DNA of 64,000 nucleotides, taken from contig NZ_CP060783.1 of NCBI RefSeq assembly GCF_014489535.1, forward strand, positions 2,666,001 to 2,730,000. The letters are read 5' to 3'. The notes under the pieces were generated by a model. The model was not told the DNA's origin. It saw nothing but the letters and a program-made list of their open reading frames with translations, and did not search any database. Shown one piece after another: positions 44,101-52,301 of this stretch. Numbering within the stretch: the first letter of the stretch is position 1; every line of letters begins with the position of its first letter. Position numbers and translations under genes: made by a program. This DNA is from Diaphorobacter aerolatus. Its GTDB lineage: Bacteria > Pseudomonadota > Gammaproteobacteria > Burkholderiales > Burkholderiaceae_C.

Positions 44101-44545
44101 GCACTCCGTCATACGCGGGCTCGCCGCGCAGGATCATGGCGATGATCTGTTTGCCCTTGCCGTTGCGCTTGAAGTGGCGCAGCTCTTCCTGAACGTAGTC
44201 CGAGCGCGCCGATCGCGGCGAGGCGAGAAACACCAGGAAGTCCGAATGGTCAAGCGCCTCCTTGAGCGATGCGCTCAGATCGGAATTGGCCGACAGCTCC
44301 TTCTCGTCCTGGAACACCGGAAAGATCTGGGCGGGGATCGGCTGTCCATGCGCATTCGGCTTGCCGATCAGCTCGGCGGGAATCTGGTACGTCTCGAGGC
44401 TGTGGTGCAGCCAGTCAGCCCATTTGCGGCCCTGCTCGCGGTTGTCCGAATGGCTGTAGCTGATGAACGCCCGATATCGCTTTGGCTGCGCGGCTGGCGA
44501 CTCGTCTGTCGCACCGGAGGTGTCGGGAAGTTCGTTGTCTGTCAT
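41159..44545 (-). CDS. TIR-transmembrane-WD40 protein
   Basis: A protein of 1128 residues with three parts. A TIR domain lies at about 22-150 (YRAFISYSHSDN, FPVFQDEKELSANSDL, FLVFLASPRSARSDYVQEEL); E120 or E121 is in the position of the catalytic glutamate of NAD-cleaving TIR enzymes. A basic linker and a single membrane helix follow at about 259-283. The rest is a beta-propeller of WD40-like repeats (for example FSPDGHYLAG, FSTDGQWMATSNKDGRLSVWN, FSPDGKTMVVSEDARRMRLWN). The TIR would face the cytosol and the propeller the periplasm, or the reverse, depending on topology. It heads an operon with TrkA-N and RyR genes. Confidence 0.85.
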   Translation of the reverse strand: MTDNELPDTSGATDESPAAQPKRYRAFISYSHSDNREQGRKWADWLHHSLETYQIPAELIGKPNAHGQPIPAQIFPVFQDEKELSANSDLSASLKEALDHSDFLVFLASPRSARSDYVQEELRHFKRNGKGKQIIAMILRGEPAYDGVQSDDQCFPAVLRHAVDEQGQIIESQADEALAADVRLPHSRDEGFTSSEAYRQHLQAQKLPAGEIKQRVQQYEERLNLAKLKIIATILGVSLADLTKRDQAYQIERMRRRHRIVVGVAVGMGGLAVAAAFAGVMAWQQKNRAQQNFALTLYTSGLNRLAQNEYGDPAAYIAASVRQGNANATAFAESMLATKEDLTPLPNMSPADLAFSPDGHYLAGRARIGTSTLRMQIWDVRTHKLVADLKQLDMQQGIGKPYFDRDNRLYFTDDKFRVVRYDMATGEHEFMVPNQAAERLVLQGVSVDGKWLGLRQLGTNLQIVRAGQPGAKASVPANLSQVVQLDFAPDGSAATLCAEREDKKGECLIVKLGNPDAVETRTVRIGFASPKVSFAEGGEKLVFWRGSNIELWDGGDPRPLSTGGSIYQWVAFNPGANTLLGMGDSTTDVYRLPNGEREESHKLPLGALKTVLPDNYASEMRSPDQAHSVVTRNARAFLYQQGPTPQLVNQLTFAADTRRIASDPNGKYLYAVRKDSGVVSRTNIATRETQADFIREPETITSLNTLRSGVVATTSGKYTTRLYDAETGKQIGSAISTRSLPIFSADEKLMTGRMSADSMGIWQVTDGKLLKEWKPTEGELPPYALDPSFKRMALSDGKGLRVIDLETRKPLFEDKEQPSFGRFSTDGQWMATSNKDGRLSVWNLASAKKALDVQSIASPMLRFSPDGKTMVVSEDARRMRLWNLESGQSVGQVIPVTANAQWTEFSQDGQRLFVQDNVTGSLTPSVKVIDSHNGNLISMPFARVLPNELMLSSNEQQLVTVTTAVDAIQAQIWQVPGSMRMPPEQLASDLESFYGRKYDMETGAIQSFDRAETHSSWFFADPYTRTLTPTSSVTVAADIARQLPLASTAQMQSLAAIYLYHPLARAGIAEYLARQGKLGAMSLQLASATQMQLDNESARLGANSSVATATRDWLAKTREHLGMPESAR

Positions 44546-44826
44546 GTGAAGCAGTGCCCTCCAGGCTGAAATACCGCCGCGTCCGGGGATCCTCTGCCGC
44601 AGCGTGATGGCAGACGGGGGTGTAACACTGCCGGGAAAACCCGCACGGAGCAAATTGTGTGCAGGCGTGAGCGCGAAAGCGGCCCGCGCCTCGTGAAAAG
44701 TTACATAACGCAAGCCCGTTCAAGGCCGAGGCCGTATGGCGGCGCGTGGCAAATCGTTGCAGTCTCAAACGCCTGCATACCGCTTTGCAGCGGTGGCCGT
44801 ATCACCGCGCCTGCGGTCGATCCCGG
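44546..44826. other. Gap between lipoprotein and TIR genes
   Basis: About 280 bases without a convincing gene. A purine-rich GGAGGG lies 12 bases before the TIR start codon. The gap is long for an operon, so the TIR gene may have its own promoter; none could be named with confidence. Confidence 0.35.
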
Positions 44827-45671
44827 TCAGCGCACCGGCAGGAACTGCAGGAACGATCCGCCAACCAGCCCCTGGGCGTAACCGATGACCGCGCGGCGGT
44901 ATTTCTCGGTGGTCACGGCGGCCAGCAGATCAAGCCGCGCAATGATCTTGCCGAACTCGCGCTCGTAGCTCAGGTTGCGTTCGTTGGCGTTGATTTCATC
45001 GGCCAGCAGCAGTGGCTTGCCGTTGTCGCCCTTGCGGTGCGCAAGCATCCAGGCGGCAATCTCGATGTTGCGCGCGGCGTTGTAGATGTTCTGGGCGTCC
45101 TGGCCGTCGATCAGATAGAACTCGGTCTTGCCGCCATGCGCGGTGATCAGCATGTCGGCCGTGCCGTAGACGAACGCGCCGACACGGTCACCGGTGAATG
45201 CGGGGGACAGGGCCAGATCCATGGCCTCGATATCGCGCTTGCCCTTGAGCGGCGGCCAGGCCTGCTCGGTGGCCCGGGCGACTTCTGCCTTGTCCGGCGG
45301 GGCCTTCAGCTCGGGATTGCTTTCCGCATTGGCATTGCCGTCACGGCTGCTCGCCAGGGGCGGTGTCTCGACGGCCGCCTTCAACGCCTTGAGCGCATCT
45401 TCGCGGCTTGCAAAACCGCCCTTCTTCCATTCGGCGGGATTGCGCCGGTACAGCTTGTCGGCCAGCCTGAGCAATGCGTTGAGGTTGTCGCGCATGCCGA
45501 CGTTGGCCACCCGGTTCATGTCCGACTGAAGCCACTCGCTGACCGAGGCACCATGCCCTTGACCTCGCCGCGATCCGTCCTGGCGGTACTGCAACCCACC
45601 AGCGCCAGCACGGCCACGCCGACGATCACGCCATTGAACATCTGGGCAAAAGGTCGAATGCTGCTCCTCAT
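44827..45671 (-). CDS. Lipoprotein of unknown function (one-base frameshift)
   Basis: A lipoprotein of about 280 residues. The ATG at 45671 opens a signal peptide with lipobox LALVGC. The frame breaks at about 45547, after VKGMVP; the next frame continues SVSEWLQSDMNRVANVGMRDNLNALLRLADKLYRRNP. Later parts show VGAFVYGTADMLI, LIDGQDAQNIYNAARNIEIAAW and a helix near the C-terminus. One added base restores it. It lies upstream of the TIR gene on the same strand and could act as its cell-surface sensor or scaffold. No named family is recognised. Confidence 0.65.
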
Positions 45672-45906
45672 GGCGGTGCATTCTCCAAGACAAAGGCGGC
45701 TTTTCGTTCATCACATGTGCCTGGGGCCATCACTTTTTTGCAAACGAAAGTGACACACCGCAGCACAACCACCGATTGCAAACTCTGTGTTGCCCCCCGA
45801 ACACCCGTGCGCAGATGCCGCGAGCCGGACTGAAGCGCAGCCTCAGTCCAGACGGATGTTGCGTTCCTTGATGAGCTTGCCGGGCCAGTTCGCGTCGGCT
45901 TGGGCC

Positions 45907-46377
45907 TCAGGCCTTCACAGGCACCATCTGCGCCGATGCCGGCAGCCCGAAGAGCCGGTCGAACGTCCAGTTGAACACATAGGTGTAGCAAAGGAAAAAC
46001 AGCAGCAGTCCGGCCTCCATCACGGTGGCCTCCCACAGGCCTACGTCGAACCACCAGGCCATCAGCGGGATCAGCACGACGGCGAGACCGCCCTCAAAAC
46101 CCAGCGCATGGGCAATGCGGCGTGCGATGGAGCGCCCACGCACGGCCTGGCGCGACTCCCATTTTTCGAACAGCGAATTGAAGGTCACGTTCCAGACAAT
46201 GGCGATGGTCGAGGCCGCGATCGCCATGCCGCCCGAGTGACCGGCACTTTGGCCGATGGCCATGAACATCACGCTGGTGGCGAGAATCGCGATGAGTTCA
46301 TAAAGGGCCACATAGATCACGCGACGCTTCGGACCCTGCAGGCCTATGGCTTGTGTTGATTGTTGTTGTGAAGTCAT
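45907..46377 (-). CDS. PACE-family efflux transporter (BTP domain)
   Basis: A 156-residue membrane protein with four helices arranged as two pairs, the bacterial transmembrane pair layout of PACE exporters such as AceI. Landmarks are KRRVIYVALYELIAIL, WNVTFNSLFEKWESR, RRIAHALGFEGGLAVVLIPLMAWW and YTYVFNWTFDRLFGLP. Known members export biocides such as chlorhexidine and short diamines. It is divergent from a LysR gene, matching the AceI-AceR layout, so the LysR protein is the likely regulator. Confidence 0.9.
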   Translation of the reverse strand: MTSQQQSTQAIGLQGPKRRVIYVALYELIAILATSVMFMAIGQSAGHSGGMAIAASTIAIVWNVTFNSLFEKWESRQAVRGRSIARRIAHALGFEGGLAVVLIPLMAWWFDVGLWEATVMEAGLLLFFLCYTYVFNWTFDRLFGLPASAQMVPVKA

Positions 46378-46451
46378 AAGGGCGAGTCTATGACGACTCG
46401 ATTGAAATAAAAAGTCAGATTCTTTCAGTTTTGCTGATAGATTGGTTTGCC

Positions 46452-47390
46452 ATGGCATTCACTTCCGACAATGTTCAGGTCTTTCTCGCCGTTCTCGACA
46501 GGGGCTCGTTCTCGGCGGCGGCGCGCTCGCTGTCGCGCGTGCCCTCGGCGGTGAGCATGACCATCGGCCTGCTCGAAGCCGAACTCGATGTGCTGCTCTT
46601 TGACCGCTCCACCCGCGAGCCCCGGCCCACGGCGGCGGCGCTGGCGCTGGAGCCCCAGGCGCGGCTTCTGGCGCAGCAACTCGCGGCGCTCAACCGGCAG
46701 GCCGAGGCGTTGCAGATGGGTCTGGAGGAGCGCCTGACCTTTGCCATCGCGCCCGAGCTGCTCTCCACCACCTGGGCCGACGCGCTCACGCCGCTGATTG
46801 CGGAATTCCCCTCGCTCATCGTCGAAGTGCTGGCCGCGCCGCAAACCGATGCGCTCGAACTGGTGCACAGCGGGCGGGCGCATCTGGCGCTGGTGTTCGA
46901 GCGCCCGGCCATCGACGGGCGCGAGGATTTTCAGGAAATGGGGCAGGAAACGCTGGTGGCCGTGATGTCGCCGCAGTTCGCGCCGTGGCTTGAGGCGCTG
47001 GCCACGAAGGCGGCTGCGTCAGCCCCGACGCTCACCGTCGCGAGGCTCGCGCGCACGCGGCAGGTGCTGGTGGCCAGTCGCGATCCGCAGCAGACCGACC
47101 TGCGCTTCGTGTTCTCGCGCCAGCTCTGGCGCACCGACAGCCATCAGGCTGCGCTGTCGCTGATCAGCGCCGGCCTCGCCTGGGGTTGGCTGCCCAGAAG
47201 CCTCGTCGAATCGCACATTCTGGCGGGCCTGCTGATGGAAATTCCGGTGGAAAACCTCAGCAACGGTACTACCCTGTTCGTGGACTGGGTCTGGTCGCGC
47301 GAGCGGGCGCTGGGATTGGGCGCGCAGCGCTTCATCGCGCTGATGCAGGCACGGCGCGCGCAGGAACCGCCCACGCACAGGTCGCAATGA
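46452..47390 (+). CDS. LysR-family regulator, likely of the PACE pump
   Basis: A 312-residue LysR regulator starting at MAFTSDNVQVFLAVLDRGSFSAAARSLSRVPSAVSMTIGLLE. The effector domain follows from about residue 90. The gene is divergent from the PACE gene across a 74-base A/T-rich gap, the arrangement seen for AceR and AceI. The regulatory link is inferred from position. Confidence 0.87.
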   Translation: MAFTSDNVQVFLAVLDRGSFSAAARSLSRVPSAVSMTIGLLEAELDVLLFDRSTREPRPTAAALALEPQARLLAQQLAALNRQAEALQMGLEERLTFAIAPELLSTTWADALTPLIAEFPSLIVEVLAAPQTDALELVHSGRAHLALVFERPAIDGREDFQEMGQETLVAVMSPQFAPWLEALATKAAASAPTLTVARLARTRQVLVASRDPQQTDLRFVFSRQLWRTDSHQAALSLISAGLAWGWLPRSLVESHILAGLLMEIPVENLSNGTTLFVDWVWSRERALGLGAQRFIALMQARRAQEPPTHRSQ

Positions 47391-47529
47391 ACGGGAGCAC
47401 GAGCAAGGAATGACCAGGACCTGTTCACGCAACGCCGCAAGCAAAGCAAAGCACATCGGCAACGCGCTGCTCGGCCCTGTGCCCGAGTCGCGCGCCCGCA
47501 CCACCGCCGCTTGTGATGAAGACCAGCGC

Positions 47530-48330
47530 TCAGAGCTGTAGGCTCGCCCGGCCGATGCCGTCGAATTCGGCCTGCACCAGATCACCTGCGCGCGCCGTCA
47601 GCATGCCTACCCAGTTGCCGGTGGTGACCACGGTTCCTGCGGGCACCGTACCGAACCACCGAGTCACATCACGCAACCACTCCACAAGCAGCCATGCGGG
47701 ATCGCCGAGGCTGTGCGTGCCGGTGAACATCAGGGCATCGGCACCGCCAATGCGAATGCTGCAACGCTGCGCGCCCCAGTCGCGACCGGGTTGATACGCC
47801 ACCCAATCGCCCAGCACCAGCGCGCCGTGCACGCCCATGTCGGCGAGCTTGAGCAAGGCAGGGACCTCATCCAGCGGCTGTTGCCAGCGTGTGTCCACGA
47901 TCTCGATGGATACGGTCATCGCATCGATGAACGCATGCGCGGAGTCAGCCGTCAGCGCCGAAGCCTGCGGCTCCGTCACCTCGCTGCCAAGGCGCAATGC
48001 GATCTCGGCCTCCACCAGCCGAACGTGAAACGGCCATGCACCGGCATTTGCTGGCGACGCCCACACACCGGCATCGGGAAGCGGCGCATGCGTGATCGCC
48101 GAATCCCGGTTCGCGCCGCCGGATTTCCAGTGACGCGGCACGCGATCTGCAAACAGCTTCAACGCGCCGTGGGTCGCGACGGCGCGTTGCACGGCATAGG
48201 CATCGTCGGCGGCTTGCAGAGCGTTCAAATGCGCGCCGGCATCGGTCGTCGAGCGTTCAAGACGTGCGTCGCAAAGCGCCTGCGCGACTGCTGCCAACGG
48301 CGATTCGTCGTGGTTGGTGCGGATGTTCAT
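47530..48330 (-). CDS. 2-keto-4-pentenoate hydratase / FAH-family protein
   Basis: A 266-residue protein of the MhpD-like hydratase branch of the fumarylacetoacetate hydrolase superfamily. Visible blocks are HVRLVEAEIALRLG, with the paired glutamate and metal-binding positions, SIEIVDTRW, LADMGVHGALVLG and GTVVTTGNWVGM. Such enzymes act in aromatic meta-cleavage pathways, but no pathway genes are nearby. The substrate is therefore uncertain. Confidence 0.8.
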   Translation of the reverse strand: MNIRTNHDESPLAAVAQALCDARLERSTTDAGAHLNALQAADDAYAVQRAVATHGALKLFADRVPRHWKSGGANRDSAITHAPLPDAGVWASPANAGAWPFHVRLVEAEIALRLGSEVTEPQASALTADSAHAFIDAMTVSIEIVDTRWQQPLDEVPALLKLADMGVHGALVLGDWVAYQPGRDWGAQRCSIRIGGADALMFTGTHSLGDPAWLLVEWLRDVTRWFGTVPAGTVVTTGNWVGMLTARAGDLVQAEFDGIGRASLQL

Positions 48331-48397
48331 GCGGGCATTGTGCGGGAGAGTTCAGCGGGCAGATCGTGCCGATTTCCAATATGGGAAAACCGGGCAC

Positions 48398-48417
48398 TAT
48401 ACTGAAATAAAAAGGAG
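48398..48417 (+). promoter_or_regulatory. Possible -10 and ribosome site of the two-domain secreted protein
   Basis: TATACT (48398-48403) is a fair -10, and AGGAGG lies 7 bases before a GTG codon at 48424. The strong ribosome site decides the unusual GTG start. The -35 is weak. Confidence 0.45.
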
Positions 48418-48423
48418 GCATAA

Positions 48424-50017
48424 GTGACACACATACTCAGTATTCGAGTTTTGCGATCTGCGGTCATGGCGTCAGTTGCAGCTATAAGCTGTGTCGCTAG
48501 CTGGGCCGCGCGTGACTTTACGCCCCAAGCCGGCATTTGGGCCATTAGCGAAGAGCTCGACGGCAAGCCCGGACGGGCATGGCAATTGATGTGCAAGGCA
48601 ACACACTGTTCATGCAGGTGTTCGGCTACGAAAAGGACGGCGAGGCGACCTTCTACACCGCAACCGGCCAATTGCAAGGCAACACGGTGACCGCGCCGTT
48701 GAAACGTTATCAAGGTGGCCGAAGCTTTGGCAGCCCGCCAAAAGACGCGGTTGAAAACGGGTCACCCGGCGATGTGACGCTCAGGTTTACCCATGGACTG
48801 GATGGAACGGTCCAATTTCCCGGAGAACCCGAACGGGCCATTTCACGGTTTTCAATGAGAAGTGCTGAATACAAAAGCCGCTATTGGGGCAAGAGGAAAA
48901 TCCGTAGCTTTCTGGTTGCTCCCGTCGACCCTACCTATCAAACCAATTTTCTTGCGGAGCTCGGCATTTTCGGCCATTCCGGCACCGGAAAAGGCGGTTG
49001 GGAAATGTCCCTCTCGCGGCGGGATGGAAGAATCTGGAATCGATTGTCTTGTGAAGAGACCGCAGACTCCGATGAATTTTCGTGCCATAGACTGGCCGAC
49101 CCTGGAACCAACGAGCTATCGGAAGTCAGTGCAGTGCGTCTGAAAATCGCAAATATCGACGCATACGGCACGATCGATCTCGAGAGCAATGGCGTCGTTC
49201 GACGTTTTCCCCTGCAAGGCATTGCATTGGTCGGGGCGAGGAAGCCACGATTACGGGCTGCGGATCTGCCCAAGATGTCTATGTAGCAGATTTGCGAAAC
49301 TGCGAACGGGTAACAACGCCAAGCAGCGGTACATGGATAGTTGAAGACGAGTTAACCGGCAAACCAGGCCGGGGATTTGCCATTGATGTTCAGAACGGTG
49401 TTGCGATGGCTGCCGTCTTCAACTATTTGCCTGACGGCTCTCCTACTTTCCACATGGGAAGCGCGGACTATGAGGGGATTACGGCCCGGTTTGCGCTGAA
49501 TCGATTTGCCGGAGGGCGCTCGTTCGGAGGACCGTTGACCAGTGGCTCGCTGGTGGACTCGGCTGGAGAAATTTCGTTTCGGTTCTCCAAAAATCAGGAG
49601 CCCTATGGATTTGATACCGAACGCTTGTTGGCGATGGTCAAAATTCCCGGTGAGCCTGCCAAACGCATGGTGCGAATGTCTCTTGAAACCGCTGCGCTTT
49701 CACCTCAAGGCCTGCTGGGTCAATGGTGGATGACCTTCCTGACAGACTCCAATGGCCGCCGCGAGTCCAAATTGGTGAATTTGACCACCATCGACGGAGA
49801 GACGGTTGTCAGTGACGACGGCCTGGTGCGTTGCAACCGGTTGGCTGGTGAATACCCATGGGACATGCATTCACACATCAACTGTTCCTGGGTCCGTGGA
49901 ACGGAAAAATGGACTGCCCGTTTTTTTCAAGAGTCCAACAATCGAAGCTACGACGCGCTTCAGATGAAGGATCGACATGGCAACTCAATGGGATTGGGCA
50001 GCCTGCCTTTGAAATGA
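48424..50017 (+). CDS. Two-domain secreted protein, paralogue of 22896-23723 (two one-base frameshifts)
   Basis: From the GTG start, a signal peptide ends near SWA and the first domain opens FTPQAGIWAISEELDGKPGR. The frame breaks at 48575-48577, and continues GMAIDVQGNTLFMQVFGY. It breaks again at 49233-49236; one added G carries GIALVG into EEATITGCGSAQDVYVADLRN and a second copy of the domain (SSGTWIVEDELTGKPGRGFAIDVQ, FAGGRSFGG). With both repairs it is one protein of about 530 residues. Both domains match the single-domain protein at 22896. If the second break is real, these are two adjacent genes, the second lacking a signal peptide. Function unknown. Confidence 0.6.
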
Positions 50018-50118
50018 CCAGGGCGATTGCCACTCCTTCGGGCGATCCAGAATAGACACCCCCTCCTAAACCCCGCACGATGTCCGCTTCACCTTCACAA
50101 CCAGCCGGAGACCTGCCC

Positions 50119-51111
50119 ATGCCGCTCGATCGACGAAGTTTTCTGCTCCAATCTGGCTCCATCGCGTTGCCGGGTGCGCTATTCAGCGCTACGGCGATAA
50201 GCGCTGAAAATGCATGGCCTCAGGCGCGGCCTATTCGGGTGGTGATTCCATATGCTGCGGGCGGTGTTACGGACTCCGTGGGACGCAAGCTCATCGAGCA
50301 GATGTCCAAGGTGCTGGGCCAGTCGATGGTGGTGGAAAACAAGGGTGGTGCCGGTGGCACGGTGGGCATGCTGGAAGTGGCGAAGGCCAGGCCCGATGGC
50401 TATACGCTGGCGCTCAGTGCCATCAGTCCGCTCACGCTCTCGCCGCATCTGAACAAGCTGGGCTATGACGCGAACAAGGACATCGTGGCCGTGGCGCCGA
50501 TGATGTATTCGCCGGTGTACGTGCTGGCGACGTCGGCCTTCAACGGATCGACGTGGGAAGACCTGATCGCGCAGGCCAGGGCCAAGCCGGACACGGTGCG
50601 TTTCGCGACCTCGGGCATGGGATCGGTGGGGCACATCATGCTCGAGCAGATTCAGGTGCGAACCGGCGCAAGGTTCATCCACGTGCCCTACAAGGGTGTG
50701 GGCCAGACCATCACCGATGCCGTGGGCGGGCAGTTCGAGGTCATGACGGGCAACCCGTTCGGCACGATCAACACGCTGATCGAACAGGGCAAGCTGCGCG
50801 TGCTGGCAACGACCGGGCCGCAGCGCGCGCCCAATCAACCGGCGGTTGCGACGCTGGCCGAAAAAGGCGTTCCCGAGGCCAATCTCACGTCGCTGTTTGG
50901 CTTCATGGCACCGGCCGGTACGCCGTCGCAGATCATCAACCGGCTCAACGAGGTGGTGCAGGAGCAGGTGGCCACGGAGGCCATCCGGGACACGCTGCGC
51001 GCCACCGATAACGTGGGCCTGCGCCAGAGCGCGGCAGAGTTTGCGGCGCTACTCAAGCAGGAAAGCCGCAACAACGCCGAGATCATCAAGAAGGCGAACA
51101 TCACGGCGTAG
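50119..51111 (+). CDS. Bug/TctC-type periplasmic solute receptor
   Basis: A 330-residue orphan receptor with a Tat-like signal (MPLDRRSFLLQSG). The family blocks VIPYAAGGVTDSVGRKLIEQM, VENKGGAGGTVGM and VPYKGVGQTITDAVGGQ are present. The start at 50119 gives the cleanest signal peptide and has GGAG in front; an in-frame ATG 13 codons earlier is possible. No transporter membrane genes are adjacent. The ligand is probably a carboxylate, but cannot be named. Confidence 0.87.
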   Translation: MPLDRRSFLLQSGSIALPGALFSATAISAENAWPQARPIRVVIPYAAGGVTDSVGRKLIEQMSKVLGQSMVVENKGGAGGTVGMLEVAKARPDGYTLALSAISPLTLSPHLNKLGYDANKDIVAVAPMMYSPVYVLATSAFNGSTWEDLIAQARAKPDTVRFATSGMGSVGHIMLEQIQVRTGARFIHVPYKGVGQTITDAVGGQFEVMTGNPFGTINTLIEQGKLRVLATTGPQRAPNQPAVATLAEKGVPEANLTSLFGFMAPAGTPSQIINRLNEVVQEQVATEAIRDTLRATDNVGLRQSAAEFAALLKQESRNNAEIIKKANITA

Positions 51112-51243
51112 CCGAATGCAGTCTCGCTGGCGGCGGTCTCCGACAGATGACGACGGCGCGCTCGCGCATACTGTCGGCTTTCCGTTTCGACGACCCCTTT
51201 TTTTCTCATCCCCCTCATCATCATCACAACAACAGGAATCGCG

Positions 51244-52140
51244 ATGGCCCAGCAGCAGTCCAGCAACCCGTTCGACATCGAAGACAAAGACACACGCGAG
51301 TTGTGGAAGAAGTGGCAGCCCGATACGAAGGGCGACGCCAGGAACGGCAAGGGCAAGTCATCGGGTACTTTTGATCTTGGCGATTTCGACCCCGCGGCGA
51401 AACCGTTTTCCAGGGGCGACAAGTCCGACAACAAGCTGTTGATCGAGCAGATTGCCGATCAGCTCGATCTGCAGCAGCAGGTGTTCTATGCGGATCGCCG
51501 CTTCAAGCTGCTGGTGATCCTGCAGGGCATGGACACTTCCGGCAAGGACGGCACGGCGCGCGGCGTGTTCGGCGAGATGAGCCCGCTCGGCGTGCGCTCG
51601 GTGAGCTGGAAGGCTCCGACCGAACTCGAGCGGGCGCATGACTATCTCTGGCGCATTCACCAACAGGTGCCGGGCGCGGGCGAGATCGTCATCTTCAACC
51701 GCAGCCAGTACGAGGACGTGCTGGTGCCGGTGGTGAACCAGTGGATCACGCCGGAGCAGCAACAGCAGCGCTACGACCACATCAATCAGTTCGAGAAGCT
51801 GCTCAGCGATACCGGCACGGTGATTCTCAAATTCATGCTGCACATCAGCAAGGAAGAACAGCGCCTGCGCCTTCAGGAGCGCCTCGACGATCCGGCCAAG
51901 CACTGGAAATTCGAGATGGGCGACATCGAGGTGCGCAAGCAGTGGGATCAGTACCAGCGCGCCTACGCGCAACTGCTGCCGGCCACGCACACAGCCTGGG
52001 CACCGTGGACGATTGTTCCGGCCGACTCGAAGACGCACCGCAACCTGATGATTGCCACGATTACCCGCGCAGTGATGGAAAACCTCAAGCTGAAGTTTCC
52101 CGCAGGCGATCCACAATTGGCGAAGTTCAAGGTGGAATAA
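51244..52140 (+). CDS. Polyphosphate kinase 2 family protein
   Basis: A 298-residue PPK2-fold kinase that transfers phosphate between polyphosphate and nucleotides. The Walker A region is LQGMDTSGKDGT, and the Walker B/lid region is VIFNRSQYEDVLVPVV. HISKEEQRLRLQERLDDPAKHWKF is the conserved arginine-rich lid. Single-domain length fits class I or III; the preferred nucleotide cannot be settled from sequence. It stands alone, 160 bases ahead of the dehydrogenase gene. Confidence 0.88.
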   Translation: MAQQQSSNPFDIEDKDTRELWKKWQPDTKGDARNGKGKSSGTFDLGDFDPAAKPFSRGDKSDNKLLIEQIADQLDLQQQVFYADRRFKLLVILQGMDTSGKDGTARGVFGEMSPLGVRSVSWKAPTELERAHDYLWRIHQQVPGAGEIVIFNRSQYEDVLVPVVNQWITPEQQQQRYDHINQFEKLLSDTGTVILKFMLHISKEEQRLRLQERLDDPAKHWKFEMGDIEVRKQWDQYQRAYAQLLPATHTAWAPWTIVPADSKTHRNLMIATITRAVMENLKLKFPAGDPQLAKFKVE

Positions 52141-52301
52141 GAATCTCCGCGTACACCGTGCAGGCGGTCGAAGCGGATCACCAACGGGGTTATGCGTTTC
52201 AAGCATAACAACGATACAGAGCGGCCTTGGACAGGATAAATCGGCAGGAATACAGTGCGTTTCGTCGTGACCCATTCAACAATTCACGCAAGGCAAAATC
52301 C

